A stretch of 64,000 bases of DNA from Salinivenus lutea (GCA_002894685.1 NCRC01000005.1:98300-162299), one strand, 5' to 3'; positions 1-10,005 are shown, numbered from the stretch's first letter. The notes: generated from the letters alone by a model not told the origin. Translations and numbers: made by a program.

Positions 1-65
1 GAAAAAGCGCGCCGAAATGTACTCTTTCTCCCAAGTCAGCACGAAGATGCACGACAGAACGTCCT

Positions 66-84
66 CTCTCCCCCGGCGGGAGAG
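66..84. other. Short perfect hairpin upstream of nnrE
   Basis: The sequence reads CTCTCCC, a five-base loop, then GGGAGAG: a perfect 7-bp stem with no T-run after it. It lies about 95 bases before the epimerase gene. It may belong to the end of a gene outside the window or to the leader of the operon. Nothing else is recognisable in bases 1-179. Confidence 0.3.
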
Positions 85-179
85 CGTTAGAGAGAGGGGG
101 ATGCGACCCACTTTTGTGTAATTTATGACACAACGCAACGACGATGTCGCAGGTCCACGGAATAGCCAAACAAGATCAC

Positions 180-953
180 ATGTCCGATGATACGTACGAT
201 GTCCCCGCGCTCACGACCGACCAGATGCGGGAGGTCGACCGCCTCATGGTGGAGGCCTACGGCATCGAGCTACTACAGATGATGGAGCATGCGGGGCGCC
301 ACCTCGCCCATCTCGCCCGGCGTCGACTCCTGGAGGGAGACCCGCGGGGGACCTCCGTGGTTGTGTTGGCGGGCACGGGAGGAAACGGTGGGGGCGGACT
401 GGTGGCGGCCCGGCGGCTGCACGGATGGGGCGCGTCGGTGCGCGTTGTGACGACGAAGGCTCCGGCGGCCTACGAGGGCGTGCCGGCCCACCAGCTCCGC
501 ATCCTGCAGAACATGGACGTACCGGTCACGCCCGCAACGAACGATCCGGCGCTCCCGGAGGCCGACCTGCTGCTCGATGCCCTCATCGGCTACAGCCTCT
601 CCGGGGATCCGCGGGGCGCGGCGGCCCGCCTCATCCAGGCCGCCAACGACCACCCGGCGCCAGTGCTGAGCCTCGATGTGCCCTCGGGCGTCGACGCCAC
701 GACCGGCACCGTCCACACGCCCGCCGTCCGGGCCGATGCGACGATGACCCTGGCGCTGCCGAAGGAGGGGCTCGGGGCCGACCCCGCCGCTGAGGCCGTC
801 GGGGCGCTGTTTCTGGCCGACATTGGCGTTCCGCCGTCGCTCTACGCGGAGCCCACGCTCGGCCTCAACGTCGGCCCCCTCTTTGCCCACACAGATCTTC
901 TCTCTCTGACTCCCATCGACGATGATCGATTTCGCGCGCGACCGGTGCAGTGA
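180..953 (+). CDS. nnrE: NAD(P)H-hydrate epimerase (YjeF N-terminal domain only)
   Basis: The predicted 257-residue protein has the YjeF_N Rossmann-like fold. This family epimerises the damaged cofactors NADHX and NADPHX so that the dehydratase can repair them. The family marks are a TTDQMREVD start helix near residue 12, a glycine-rich loop at 65-73, DALIGYSLSG at 133-142 and SLDVPSGVD at 164-172, which carries the catalytic Asp. The glycine loop is GTGGNGGGG where most relatives have GxGNNGGDG, a modest deviation. The C-terminal ADP-dependent dehydratase domain found in many bacterial fusions is absent. I chose the ATG at 180 because it places the family N-terminus correctly; an in-frame ATG at 144 would add 12 residues. 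The 3' end overlaps the debranching enzyme by 32 bases, which suggests translational coupling. Confidence 0.85.
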   Translation: MSDDTYDVPALTTDQMREVDRLMVEAYGIELLQMMEHAGRHLAHLARRRLLEGDPRGTSVVVLAGTGGNGGGGLVAARRLHGWGASVRVVTTKAPAAYEGVPAHQLRILQNMDVPVTPATNDPALPEADLLLDALIGYSLSGDPRGAAARLIQAANDHPAPVLSLDVPSGVDATTGTVHTPAVRADATMTLALPKEGLGADPAAEAVGALFLADIGVPPSLYAEPTLGLNVGPLFAHTDLLSLTPIDDDRFRARPVQ

Positions 954-2904
954 CCTCTCCATTTCTCAGTCCCGCGAGTGGCTCGTCACAAACGGCATCG
1001 GCGGGTACGCGTCCGGCACCGTGGGCGGGCCCCGCACCCGTGCCTACCACGGCCTCCTCGCCGCCGCTCTCGACCCGCCCCTCGGCCGCACGCTGCTCGT
1101 CTCGCACGTCGACGAAACCATCGACTACGACGGGCGGGCGTACGACCTGGCCACCCACCGCTGGGGCGACGGCACCGTGGCGCCCCGCGGCGTCGTGCAC
1201 CTGGACCGCTTTTGCCTGGAGGGCACCGTGCCGGTGTGGACCTACACGCTCGGCGACGCCCTTCTGGAAAAGCGGGTGTGGATGGAAGAGGGGGCGAACA
1301 CGACGTACGTGCAGTACCGCCTGCCGCGGGCCCGAGCCCCGGTCACGCTTCGCGCGAAAGCATTCGTCACCCATCGCGACCACCACGCGCCGACCCGGGC
1401 CGGAGACTGGCAGATGGACGGGTCGGCGACGGACGGGGGGCTCCGGGTGGACGCCTACGACGACGCGGCCCCCATTTTTCTGCGCAGCGCCGACGCCGGC
1501 CTCACGTCCACCCACACGTGGTACCGCGACTATGCGCTGCCCGCCGAGTCGGACCGCGGCCTGCCGGACCGCGAGGACCTGCTCCACGCCGCCACGGCCG
1601 AGGCGACGCTCGCCCCCGAAGAATCGCTCACGCTTACATTCAGCACCCAAGCTGAAGCGTCGCTCGATGGTCCCTCGGCGCTTGCCCGTCGACAAGAACG
1701 CGATGACCGGCTGGTGACGCAGGCGGACCTGGGCGACGCGTCTGAGGACATCCAGCACCTCGCCCGCGCCGCCGACCAGTTCGTCGTCGACCGGGCCACG
1801 GCGGACGCGCCCGACGGCAAATCCATCATCGCCGGCTACCCGTGGTTCGGCGACTGGGGGCGCGACACGATGATTGCCCTGCCGGGCCTCACGCTCACGA
1901 CGGGGCGGCCCGACGTGGCCAAGAAGATCCTGCGCACCTACGCCCGCCACGTGGACCGGGGCATGATCCCGAATCGCTTCCCCGACCAGGGCGACACGCC
2001 CGAGTACAACACCGTCGACGCCACGCTCTGGTACGTCGAAGCGATCCGGGCAACCGTCGACGCGACCGGCGACACGGCGCTGCTGCGCGATCTCTTTCCG
2101 GTGTTACAAGACATCGTCGAGTGGCACGAGAAGGGCACGCGGTACGACATCCAGGTCGATCCCGACGACGGGCTCCTGCGGGCGGGCACGCCGGGCGTGC
2201 AGCTCACCTGGATGGACGCGAAGGTGGGCGACTGGGTCGTGACGCCCCGCATCGGCAAGCCGGTGGAGGTCAATGCGCTCTGGTACAACGCCCTGCGGAG
2301 CCTGGAATCCTTTGCGGAGACGCTGGGGGAGCCCGTCGATCCGTTCGCCGAGCGGGCCGATCAGGTGGAGTCCCACTTCGACCGCTTCTGGGACGCCGGG
2401 CGGGAGCACCTCCGCGATGTGATCGACGGGCCGGACGGCGACGATCCGAGCCTGCGCCCGAACCAGCTTTTTGCCGTCTCGCTTCCGCACAGCCCCCTGT
2501 CGCGAAAAGAGCAGCGAGCCGTCGTCGAGACCTGCGCCGCCCACCTCTACACGCCCCACGGCCTCCGCAGCCTCGCGCCCACCCATCCGGACTACGTGGG
2601 CACATACCAGGGCGATCGCGAGCACCGCGACGGCGCGTACCACCAGGGCACCGTCTGGAGCTGGCTGATCGGCCCGTTCGTGAGGGCCCACCTGCGGGTG
2701 CACGACGATCCCGAAACGGCGCGCTCCTACCTCGCCCCGCTGCACCGACATCTTGCCGGGCACGGGGTGGGCAGCATCAGCGAAATCTTTGACGGCGACG
2801 CCCCCTTTACGCCGCGCGGCACCCCGGCCCAGGCGTGGGGCGTGGCACAGCTGCTGGAGGCGTGGGCGGCCGTGCAGGACGCCGCGGGTCGCCCCGCCTC
2901 GTGA
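922..2904 (+). CDS. Glycogen debranching enzyme (amylo-alpha-1,6-glucosidase, GH133-like)
   Basis: The 660-residue cytoplasmic enzyme should hydrolyse alpha-1,6 branches of glycogen or limit dextrin. The N-terminal domain starts with NGIGGYASGTV near residue 27 and YHGLLAAAL, the hallmark of the bacterial/archaeal one-function debranching family. The C-terminal (alpha/alpha)6 barrel, from about residue 280, contains YPWFGDWGRDTMIALPGL, then DTPEYNTVDATLWYVEA and WMDAKVGDWVVTPR, which hold the acidic catalytic positions. The length is typical. It starts inside nnrE and is followed 154 bases later by transketolase, so the block appears to route stored glycogen to the pentose phosphate pathway. 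Substrate preference cannot be read from sequence. Confidence 0.9.
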   Translation: MIDFARDRCSDLSISQSREWLVTNGIGGYASGTVGGPRTRAYHGLLAAALDPPLGRTLLVSHVDETIDYDGRAYDLATHRWGDGTVAPRGVVHLDRFCLEGTVPVWTYTLGDALLEKRVWMEEGANTTYVQYRLPRARAPVTLRAKAFVTHRDHHAPTRAGDWQMDGSATDGGLRVDAYDDAAPIFLRSADAGLTSTHTWYRDYALPAESDRGLPDREDLLHAATAEATLAPEESLTLTFSTQAEASLDGPSALARRQERDDRLVTQADLGDASEDIQHLARAADQFVVDRATADAPDGKSIIAGYPWFGDWGRDTMIALPGLTLTTGRPDVAKKILRTYARHVDRGMIPNRFPDQGDTPEYNTVDATLWYVEAIRATVDATGDTALLRDLFPVLQDIVEWHEKGTRYDIQVDPDDGLLRAGTPGVQLTWMDAKVGDWVVTPRIGKPVEVNALWYNALRSLESFAETLGEPVDPFAERADQVESHFDRFWDAGREHLRDVIDGPDGDDPSLRPNQLFAVSLPHSPLSRKEQRAVVETCAAHLYTPHGLRSLAPTHPDYVGTYQGDREHRDGAYHQGTVWSWLIGPFVRAHLRVHDDPETARSYLAPLHRHLAGHGVGSISEIFDGDAPFTPRGTPAQAWGVAQLLEAWAAVQDAAGRPAS

Positions 2905-2979
2905 GGCGTCCCGTGGCGGGCGGCGACGCTGTAACGGACACCCCTCCTGCACGACAGAATCGCCGAGCGTGGACCTGGA

Positions 2980-3010
2980 GGCGTCTGCCCTCAGGGCGCC
3001 CGGAGACGCC
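2980..3010 (+). other. Nested stem-loop in the transketolase leader
   Basis: GGCGTCT at 2980-2986 pairs perfectly with AGACGCC at 3004-3010, and inside it GCCC (2987-2990) pairs with GGGC (2994-2997). There is no T-run, so it is not a classical terminator of the upstream debranching gene. It lies about 50 bases before the transketolase ATG and could be an RNA processing or stability element; that role is inference. Confidence 0.35.
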
Positions 3011-3058
3011 GGCCGTTCACCTCGAGCATTCCCTCCCGACACATCCCCCCGCTGAGTC

Positions 3059-5071
3059 ATGCCCTCTTCTTCGCTCGACGAGACCTGCGTCAACACAATT
3101 CGCTTCCTGGCCGCCGACGCCGTGGAGGAGGCCGGCAGCGGCCACCCCGGCATGCCGCTCGGCGCCGCGCCCATGGCGTACGTGCTCTGGGATCGCTTCC
3201 TGAAGCACAACCCGGAGAATCCGGACTGGCCGAACCGCGACCGCTTCGTGCTGTCGGCGGGCCACGGGTCGGCCCTGCTGTATGCGCTGCTGCACCTCTA
3301 CGGCTACGACCTGCCGCTGACGGAGCTCAAGAATTTCCGCCAGCTGCACAGCAAGACGCCCGGCCACCCCGAGTACGGCCACACGCCCGGCGTGGAGACG
3401 ACGACCGGCCCCCTCGGGCAGGGCTTCGCCAACGGCGTGGGGATGGCCCTCGCCGAGCGCTACCTGTCCGGGACGTTCAACACCGAGGAGCACACCCTCC
3501 TCGACCACTACACCTACGGCATCGTCAGCGACGGCGACCTGATGGAGGGGATCTCGGCGGAGGCGGGCGCCCTGGCCGGCCACCTCGGCCTCGGCAAGCT
3601 GATCTACCTCTACGACCAGAACTGCATCTCGATCGAGGGGGAGACCGACCTCGCCTTCACCGAGCGCGTGGCCTCCCGCTTCGACGCGCAGGGCTGGCAC
3701 GTGCAGCACGTGGAGAACGGGACCGACCTCGACGACATCGAGGCGGCCATCGCGTCGGCTCAGGAGGTCACGGAGCGGCCCTCCCTCATCTGCGTCCGCA
3801 CCCACATCGGGTACGGGAGCCCACAGCAGGACACGGCCGACGTGCACGGCTCGCCGCTCGGGGACGACGACCTGGCGGCCACGAAGGAGCACTTCGGCTG
3901 GCCCACGGAGCCGCGCTTCCACGTGCCCGAGGAGGTCTACACGCACTGCCGGCGCACCCTGCGGACCGGGGCCGAGCAGGAAACTGCCTGGGAGCGCACC
4001 GTGGAGGCGTACCGCGAGGCGCACCCGGAGGCGTGCCGCCTCTTTCTGGGGGCGATGGAGGGAGACGTGCCGGAGTACGAGGCCGATCAGACGCCCGTCT
4101 TCCATCCAGCGGACGGCCCGATGGCCACGCGTAACGCCTCGGGCGAGACGCTGCAGGCACTGGCCGACAACATCTGCACGCTCGTCGGCGGCTCGGCCGA
4201 CCTGGCGCCCTCCAACAAAACGCACCTGGAGGGATACGGCACCTTCCAGGCCGACAAGACCGGTCGAAACCTCCACTTCGGCGTCCGTGAGCACGCGATG
4301 GGCGCCATCACGAACGGCCTGGCCCTGCACGGCGGTCTCCTGCCGTTCGACGCCACCTTCTTCACTTTTTCCGACTACATGCGCCCGGCCCTGCGGCTGG
4401 CGGCATTGATGGGCCTTCGCCGCGTGACGGTCTTTACGCACGACTCGGTTGCGCTCGGGGAGGACGGGCCGACCCATCAGCCGGTGGAGCACCTCATGGC
4501 CATGCGTGCGATCCCGGGCTACACGGTCCTCCGGCCCGCCGACGCCAACGAGACGGCCGCGGCGTGGCGCTTTGCTGTGCAGCACGACGGGCCGGTGGGC
4601 CTCGTCCTCTCTCGTCAGACGCTCCCCATCCTCGCCCCCGATCGGGTTCCGCACGACGCCGTTGAGCGCGGGGCCTACGTCCTGGAAGACCCCGCCCGCA
4701 CGCCGGACGTGACCCTCCTGGCCACCGGATCGGAAGTGCACCTCGCCCGGGACGCCGCCGCGGCCCTCGCCGACGACGACGTGGCCGCCCGTCTCGTGTC
4801 GATGCCGTCGATGGAGCGGTTCGAGGCACAGCCCGAGGAGTACCGCCGGGCGGTCCTTCTGGCCGAGGTCCCAACGGTAGCCGTGGAGGCCGGCATCACC
4901 CGCGGCTGGCATCATCTTGTTGGGGACGACGGGGCCGTCGTTGGGCTCGACCGCTTCGGCCTCTCCGGCCCCGGGGAGGCGGTCTACGAAGAACTCGGCT
5001 TCACCGTCGACCGCGTCGTCGGCACTGTCCACGAGGTACTGAAAGACGCGGCCTCCCCGGCGGTCTCGTGA
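3059..5071 (+). CDS. tkt: Transketolase
   Basis: The 670-residue protein transfers two-carbon ketol units between sugar phosphates in the non-oxidative pentose phosphate pathway, using thiamine diphosphate. Visible marks are SGHPGMPLG near residue 25, the thiamine diphosphate/Mg site SDGDLMEG with the following [10 protein letters not shown], the pyrimidine-domain segment [18 protein letters not shown] and a C-terminal transketolase domain starting near ATGSEVHLA. Length and domain order are normal for bacterial transketolase. It sits 82 bases before the transaldolase-isomerase fusion on the same strand, so the two are probably co-transcribed. Confidence 0.97.
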   Translation: MPSSSLDETCVNTIRFLAADAVEEAGSGHPGMPLGAAPMAYVLWDRFLKHNPENPDWPNRDRFVLSAGHGSALLYALLHLYGYDLPLTELKNFRQLHSKTPGHPEYGHTPGVETTTGPLGQGFANGVGMALAERYLSGTFNTEEHTLLDHYTYGIVSDGDLMEGISAEAGALAGHLGLGKLIYLYDQNCISIEGETDLAFTERVASRFDAQGWHVQHVENGTDLDDIEAAIASAQEVTERPSLICVRTHIGYGSPQQDTADVHGSPLGDDDLAATKEHFGWPTEPRFHVPEEVYTHCRRTLRTGAEQETAWERTVEAYREAHPEACRLFLGAMEGDVPEYEADQTPVFHPADGPMATRNASGETLQALADNICTLVGGSADLAPSNKTHLEGYGTFQADKTGRNLHFGVREHAMGAITNGLALHGGLLPFDATFFTFSDYMRPALRLAALMGLRRVTVFTHDSVALGEDGPTHQPVEHLMAMRAIPGYTVLRPADANETAAAWRFAVQHDGPVGLVLSRQTLPILAPDRVPHDAVERGAYVLEDPARTPDVTLLATGSEVHLARDAAAALADDDVAARLVSMPSMERFEAQPEEYRRAVLLAEVPTVAVEAGITRGWHHLVGDDGAVVGLDRFGLSGPGEAVYEELGFTVDRVVGTVHEVLKDAASPAVS

Positions 5072-5106
5072 GGCTGCGTCCTGTATTTGGCACCTCGGCC
5101 CACATC

Positions 5107-5147
5107 GCCCAACCTGCAACGCGAAACGTTCCAACGCCCAACCCAAC
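5107..5147 (+). repeat. Degenerate heptamer run before tal-pgi
   Basis: The bases just before the tal-pgi ATG can be cut into units that all end in AAC or close to it: GCCCAAC, CTGCAAC, GCGAAAC, an 8-base GTTCCAAC, GCCCAAC and CCAAC. No Shine-Dalgarno-like purine stretch is seen between this run and the ATG at 5154. The 7-base phasing matches the stricter arrays at 7967-8080 and 10294-10355. The match is loose, so this may be coincidence. Confidence 0.35.
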
Positions 5148-5153
5148 ATCCCC

Positions 5154-7952
5154 ATGCCCGAAACCCAAACTGCCCAATCGCCCACCCTTGCCGCCCGCAA
5201 CGAGGGCCAGTCCCTCTGGCTCGACTACATCCGCCGCAGCCTCATGGACAGTGGGCAGCTCCAGCGCCTTGTCGACGAGGACGCCCTGCGCGGCCTCACC
5301 TCCAACCCCGCCATCTTCCAGAAGGCCATCGGCGGAAGTGACGAGTACGACGACGCCATCGCGGCCTTCCTGAACGAAGACCCCACGATGGAGCCCGGCG
5401 AGATCTACGAACGGCTGGCGGTGGAGGACATCCGCCGCGCCGCCGACATTCTGCGCCCCGTGTACGACGAGACGGGGTACGACGGCGTCGTGAGCCTGGA
5501 GGTGTCCCCGCACCTTGCCCACGACACCGAGGGCACCCTCGAAGAGGCGCGCCGCCTGTGGGACGCCGTGGACCGGCCCAACCTTATGATCAAGGTGCCG
5601 GCCACCGACGAAGGGATCCCCGCCATCGAGCAACTGCTGAGCGAGGGGATCAATGTCAACGTGACCCTCATGTTTTCGCTCGACCACTACGAAAAGGTCG
5701 CCCAGGCCTACCTCGACGGCCTCCGCCGGGCCGACGACCCGAGCGGCATTGTCTCGGTGGCCTCCTTCTTCGTGAGCCGCGTGGCACGGGAGGTCGACAC
5801 CCGGCTGGAGGAGCGCGGGCTCACCGACGAGGTGGACGTCGACGGCAGCGACGTGGCCATCGCCAACGCCAAGAGGGCCTACCAGCGCTTCCTGGAGATC
5901 TTCCACGGTGACGAATTCACTGATCTCCGCGAGCAGGGCGCCTTCGTGCAGCGGCCCCTCTGGGCGTCCACCAGCACCAAGGACCCCAGCCGCTCGGACG
6001 TGCTCTACGTCGACTCGCTCATTGGGCGGGAGACGGTGAACACCATTCCGCCCGGCACGCTCGATGCCTTCCGCGACCACGGCACGGTCAGCGGCCAAAC
6101 GGCGACCGACGACCTCGACCGCGCTGACGCGGTGCTGCGCCGTCTTGCGGAGGTCGGCATCGACCTCGACGACGTGACCGAGACGCTGCAAGAACGGGGC
6201 GTGGAGAAGTTTTCGAATCCGTTCGACGACCTGATGGCGACGCTGGAGCAGAAGCGCAACGAGATTCGGGACGAGCGCCCCGATCCCGTGTCGTTTCGCC
6301 TGAACGGGTACGAGGAGCGCGTGGTGGAACGGCTGCAGACCTGGAAGACGGACGATTTTGCGTGCCGACTGTGGCGCCACGACCCCACCCTCTGGGCCGA
6401 CGAGGACACGCCGGAAATCACGAACCGCCTCGGCTGGCTCGATCTGCCCGAGGCCATGCAGGACCAGGCCGAGGAGATTACGGCCTTCGCCGACTCGGTC
6501 AAAGACGCGTTCGACGACGTGGTGGTGCTCGGCATGGGCGGCTCCAGCCTCGCGCCGGACGGGTTCAGCACGGTGTTCGACGCGGCGGACGGCTACCCGG
6601 ACCTCACCGTGCTCGACAGCACGCACCCCGATGCCGTCACGGCCCTCGCCGACGACCTGGACCTGGCGCGCACCCTCTTCGTCGTGGCCAGCAAGTCGGG
6701 CACCACCACCGAGACGCTCTCCTTCTTCCGCTACTTCTGGGACCGGGTCTCGGACGTCACCGACACGCCGGGCGACCACTTCGTGGCGAACACCGACCCG
6801 GGCTCGAACCTGGAGGAGCTGGGGCAGGAACGGAACTTCCGCGCCGTCTTCCTCGCCCCGTCCGACGTGGGCGGGCGCTACTCGGCGCTCACGCCCTTTG
6901 GCCTCGTCCCCGCGGCCCTCATGGGCATTGACATTGCGCAACTGCTCGACCGGGCGTGGGCCGCGGAGGCGGGCTCCGACTTCTGCGTGGAGGCGCCGAA
7001 CAACGCGGGCCTGGCGCTGGGCGCCGCCCTCGGGGAGCTGGCCACGGCGGGGCGCAGCCCGGAGACTACTTCCTCCCTGCGGTCGGGGCGCGACAAGGTC
7101 ACCTTCGTCACTTCTCCCACACTGGACGCATTCCCCGCGTGGCAGGAGCAGCTCATCGCCGAGAGCACCGGCAAGGACGACACCGGCATCGTGCCCGTCG
7201 CCGACGAGCCGCTGGCCGGGCCCGAGGCCTACGGCGACGATCGCGTCTTCGTCTACTTCTACCTCGACGGCGAACAGGATCGCGACACCGTCGACACGCT
7301 CGAGGCCCTCGAGGACGCTGGCCACCCCGTCATCAGTATCCGGCTCGACGACCGCTACGACCTCGCCCGGGAGATGTACCGCTGGGAGATGGGCGTCGCT
7401 TCCGCTGGAGCAATCCTTGGCATCCATCCCTTCAACCAGCCGAACGTGGAGGCCGCCAAGCGCCTTGCCAGGGAGGCCATGCGGGCCGAGGACGGGGCCG
7501 GGGGCGAGACGCGCACCATCGCCGCCGACGACGAGGCCGTCCTGGAGCAGGAGCTGGCCGACTGGCTCGACGCGGCCGACGACACGAGCTACCTCGGCGT
7601 GCAGGCCTACCTCGCCCCGACCGACGAGACGACGGCGGCACTACACGACCTCGTCTCGGCCCTTCGCGACCGGACCGGCCTGGCCACCACGCTCGGCTAC
7701 GGGCCCCGCTTTCTGCACTCCACCGGTCAGCTGCACAAGGGCGGCCCGCCCAACGGCCTCTTCCTGCAGCTTGTGGACACCCCGCGCGACGACGTGCCCG
7801 TGCCGGAAACCGACTTCACCTTCAAGGAGCTCATCGCCGCCCAGGCCACCGGCGACTACCAGGCTCTCCAGGACGCCGACCGCACGGTGCTTCGGGTGCG
7901 GGTGGAGGCCGACTCCCTCGGCGATCTCGTTGAGACAATCCGGGCGCGGTAG
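5154..7952 (+). CDS. tal-pgi: Bifunctional transaldolase / glucose-6-phosphate isomerase
   Basis: This 932-residue protein is a natural fusion of two sugar-phosphate enzymes. Residues about 15-370 are transaldolase: LTSNPAIFQKAI and the Schiff-base lysine segment NLMIKVPATDEG, where the Lys forms the dihydroxyacetone adduct. Residues about 380-930 are glucose-6-phosphate isomerase: GMGGSSLAPDGF and VVASKSGTTTET (phosphate-binding SIS region). Such fusions are known in actinobacteria, cyanobacteria and some Bacteroidota. The fusion links the non-oxidative branch with glucose-6-phosphate supply. It follows tkt closely and precedes the HAD, gnd, zwf and pgl genes. No frameshift is apparent. Confidence 0.95.
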   Translation: MPETQTAQSPTLAARNEGQSLWLDYIRRSLMDSGQLQRLVDEDALRGLTSNPAIFQKAIGGSDEYDDAIAAFLNEDPTMEPGEIYERLAVEDIRRAADILRPVYDETGYDGVVSLEVSPHLAHDTEGTLEEARRLWDAVDRPNLMIKVPATDEGIPAIEQLLSEGINVNVTLMFSLDHYEKVAQAYLDGLRRADDPSGIVSVASFFVSRVAREVDTRLEERGLTDEVDVDGSDVAIANAKRAYQRFLEIFHGDEFTDLREQGAFVQRPLWASTSTKDPSRSDVLYVDSLIGRETVNTIPPGTLDAFRDHGTVSGQTATDDLDRADAVLRRLAEVGIDLDDVTETLQERGVEKFSNPFDDLMATLEQKRNEIRDERPDPVSFRLNGYEERVVERLQTWKTDDFACRLWRHDPTLWADEDTPEITNRLGWLDLPEAMQDQAEEITAFADSVKDAFDDVVVLGMGGSSLAPDGFSTVFDAADGYPDLTVLDSTHPDAVTALADDLDLARTLFVVASKSGTTTETLSFFRYFWDRVSDVTDTPGDHFVANTDPGSNLEELGQERNFRAVFLAPSDVGGRYSALTPFGLVPAALMGIDIAQLLDRAWAAEAGSDFCVEAPNNAGLALGAALGELATAGRSPETTSSLRSGRDKVTFVTSPTLDAFPAWQEQLIAESTGKDDTGIVPVADEPLAGPEAYGDDRVFVYFYLDGEQDRDTVDTLEALEDAGHPVISIRLDDRYDLAREMYRWEMGVASAGAILGIHPFNQPNVEAAKRLAREAMRAEDGAGGETRTIAADDEAVLEQELADWLDAADDTSYLGVQAYLAPTDETTAALHDLVSALRDRTGLATTLGYGPRFLHSTGQLHKGGPPNGLFLQLVDTPRDDVPVPETDFTFKELIAAQATGDYQALQDADRTVLRVRVEADSLGDLVETIRAR

Positions 7953-7966
7953 GCTTTTTCTGTGGT

Positions 7967-8080
7967 GCGTATTGCGTAGTGCGTGGTATGTAACGGGGCA
8001 AGTTGCCGATCTCGCATCACGAAATACCCAACACGAAATACGCAACACGAAATACGGAATACGCCATACGCAACACGCAG
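7967..8080 (+). repeat. Heptanucleotide repeat array in inverted arrangement
   Basis: From 8019 to 8080 the sequence is an unbroken series of eight 7-base units, ACGAAAT, ACCCAAC, ACGAAAT, ACGCAAC, ACGAAAT, ACGGAAT, ACGCCAT, ACGCAAC, ended by ACGCAG. The consensus is ACG(A/C)A(A/C)(T/C). On the other side of a short spacer, 7967-7994 holds the complementary sense of the same unit (GCGTATT, GCGTAGT, GCGTGGT, ATGTAAC), so a transcript could fold into a long imperfect hairpin. It fills most of the gap between tal-pgi and the HAD gene. A near-twin lies at 10294-10355. Confidence 0.8.
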
Positions 8081-8141
8081 CTCCTCTCGAAGCAGACGTG
8101 CTCACTTTCAATCCCCACGACCACCGAAGTCGCCACCCACA

Positions 8142-8885
8142 ATGCCCAAAATCAACGCCTTCGTCTTCGACCTCGACGGCACGCTCGTGCAGACCGAGCG
8201 GCTGAAGGCCCGGTCCTACGCGAAGGCCGCCGTGGAGCTCTGCCCGGAGGACGTGACGGAGGACGAGGTCCTCGAGGCCTACAAAGACGTGGTGGGGGAG
8301 TCGCGCCAGACGGTGGCCACCACGCTCATGGAGCGCTTCGACCTGGAAGCCGCCTCCGCCGAGCGCATGACAGAGGTGGACGTGGACGCCCCCTGGCAGG
8401 CCTTCGTGCAGGTGCGGCTCGACTACTACGAGGCCCTCGTCCAGGACCCCGAGGTGCTCCGCGAGAACCGGTGGCCCCACACGCTCTCGCTCCTGGATCG
8501 CGCACGAGAACACCGGTGCGCCGTGGCCCTGGCCACCACCTCGCGCCGAAGGCAGGCGTGCCACGTGCTCAACGTCCTCGGCCTCGACGACACGTTCGAT
8601 TTCGTGGCGACGGCCGACGACGTGGCCCGCACCAAGCCCCATCCCGAAATCTACCGGATGTGCGCCGTTGAGCTGGGCGTGGCGCCCGAGCACATCCTCG
8701 CCATCGAGGACTCGCCGACCGGCACGGAGGCGGCCGTGGCCGCGGGCCTGCACTGTATCGCCTTCGGGACGCCGTTTACAGAGAAGCGGCTTCGGGAGGA
8801 AGCGCCCCTCGAGGACCGCTGGATTGTGTCGGCCCCGAACGACCTCCTCGACACCGTCGACACCCTTCTCGCCGAAACTGCGTAA
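8142..8885 (+). CDS. HAD-superfamily phosphatase / phosphoglucomutase-like hydrolase
   Basis: The 247-residue protein has all HAD subfamily I motifs: FVFDLDGTLVQTE at the N-terminus (motif I, nucleophile and acid-base Asp), a helical cap domain (about residues 20-110), LATTS (motif II), the Lys of KPHPEIY (motif III) and IEDSPTGTEAA (motif IV). Relatives include beta-phosphoglucomutase, phosphoglycolate phosphatase and sugar-phosphate phosphatases. Its place between tal-pgi and gnd suggests a sugar phosphate of the pentose or hexose pathway, but the exact substrate cannot be named. The ATG at 8142 was chosen because motif I begins a few residues later; the upstream open frame only reads through the repeat array. 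Confidence 0.85.
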   Translation: MPKINAFVFDLDGTLVQTERLKARSYAKAAVELCPEDVTEDEVLEAYKDVVGESRQTVATTLMERFDLEAASAERMTEVDVDAPWQAFVQVRLDYYEALVQDPEVLRENRWPHTLSLLDRAREHRCAVALATTSRRRQACHVLNVLGLDDTFDFVATADDVARTKPHPEIYRMCAVELGVAPEHILAIEDSPTGTEAAVAAGLHCIAFGTPFTEKRLREEAPLEDRWIVSAPNDLLDTVDTLLAETA

Positions 8886-9011
8886 TCAGACCGGATGTTG
8901 CGCTCACCGAGCGTCTCAACGCTCAACGTGCGCTGACCGCACGACCCCGGCAGACCGCAAGCACCTTTCCTTCCCGACCGCTCAACTCTTTCCCAAACGA
9001 CCGTACGACCC

Positions 9012-9923
9012 ATGCGCATTGGAATGATTGGACTCGGCAAAATGGGCGCGAATATGTCGCGCCGCCTCCTGAACGACGGCCACGAGGTCGTCGGCTTCGA
9101 CCTCGACGAAGACGCCGTCGCGGAGCTTGAGGGCGACGGCGCGGACGGGGCCACGACCCTCGACGCCCTCGTCGACCGGCTCGACCCGCCCCGCGTGTTG
9201 TGGATGATGGTGCCGGCGGGCGACGCCGTCGACGCCACGATCGACGATCTGCTTCCGCACCTCGACGCGGGCGACATCCTCGTCGACGGCGGCAACTCGA
9301 ACTACAAGGACACCCTCCGCCGCGCCGACCGCGCGGACGAGCACGGCCTGCACTACGTCGACGTGGGCACCTCCGGCGGCGTGTGGGGGCTGGAGGAAGG
9401 TTACAGCATGATGGTGGGCGGCCCGGACGCGGCCGTCGACCACCTGCGCCCCGCCCTCGAAACCCTCGCCCCCGGCCCGGACAAAGGATGGGGCCACATG
9501 GGCGCCGTCGGCTCCGGCCACTTCGTCAAGATGGTGCACAACGGCATCGAGTACGGCGTCATGCAGGCCTACGCCGAGGGGTTCGACATCATGCACGCGA
9601 AGGAAGAGTTCGACCTCGACCTCCAGCAGGTGGCCGAGACGTGGCGCTTCGGGAGCGTGGTGCGCTCGTGGCTCCTCGACCTCACGGCCCGTGCGCTGGC
9701 GGACGATCAGGAGCTGCCCGACATCGCGCCGTGGGTCGACGATTCCGGCGAGGGACGCTGGACCGTGAAAGAGGCGATTGACCTCGACGTGCCGGCGCCC
9801 GTCATCACCGACGCCCTCATCTCGCGGCTTGACTCTCGGGTCGAGGACTCCTACACGCACAAGCTCCTGGCCGCCATGCGCAACCAGTTCGGGGGCCACG
9901 CGGTGAAGGACGCTGAAGAATAG
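9012..9923 (+). CDS. gnd: 6-phosphogluconate dehydrogenase, decarboxylating (short form)
   Basis: The 303-residue enzyme oxidatively decarboxylates 6-phosphogluconate to ribulose 5-phosphate. It starts with the dinucleotide-binding GLGKMGANMSRRL, then shows DGGNSNYKDT (substrate-binding) and GSGHFVKMVHNGIEYG with the catalytic Lys and neighbouring His-Asn. About 300 residues is the length of the short, YqeC-like family rather than the 470-residue dimeric form; that family is often NAD-preferring. The coenzyme choice here is inferred. It lies directly before the gap that leads to zwf. Confidence 0.93.
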   Translation: MRIGMIGLGKMGANMSRRLLNDGHEVVGFDLDEDAVAELEGDGADGATTLDALVDRLDPPRVLWMMVPAGDAVDATIDDLLPHLDAGDILVDGGNSNYKDTLRRADRADEHGLHYVDVGTSGGVWGLEEGYSMMVGGPDAAVDHLRPALETLAPGPDKGWGHMGAVGSGHFVKMVHNGIEYGVMQAYAEGFDIMHAKEEFDLDLQQVAETWRFGSVVRSWLLDLTARALADDQELPDIAPWVDDSGEGRWTVKEAIDLDVPAPVITDALISRLDSRVEDSYTHKLLAAMRNQFGGHAVKDAEE

Positions 9924-10005
9924 GAGTGTAGGCCGGAAAAGGGGGGAGGGCTACGTCAACTGTGACTGTGCAGGGAAGAGCGATCTCAACATCCAATCCC
10001 CGGCA

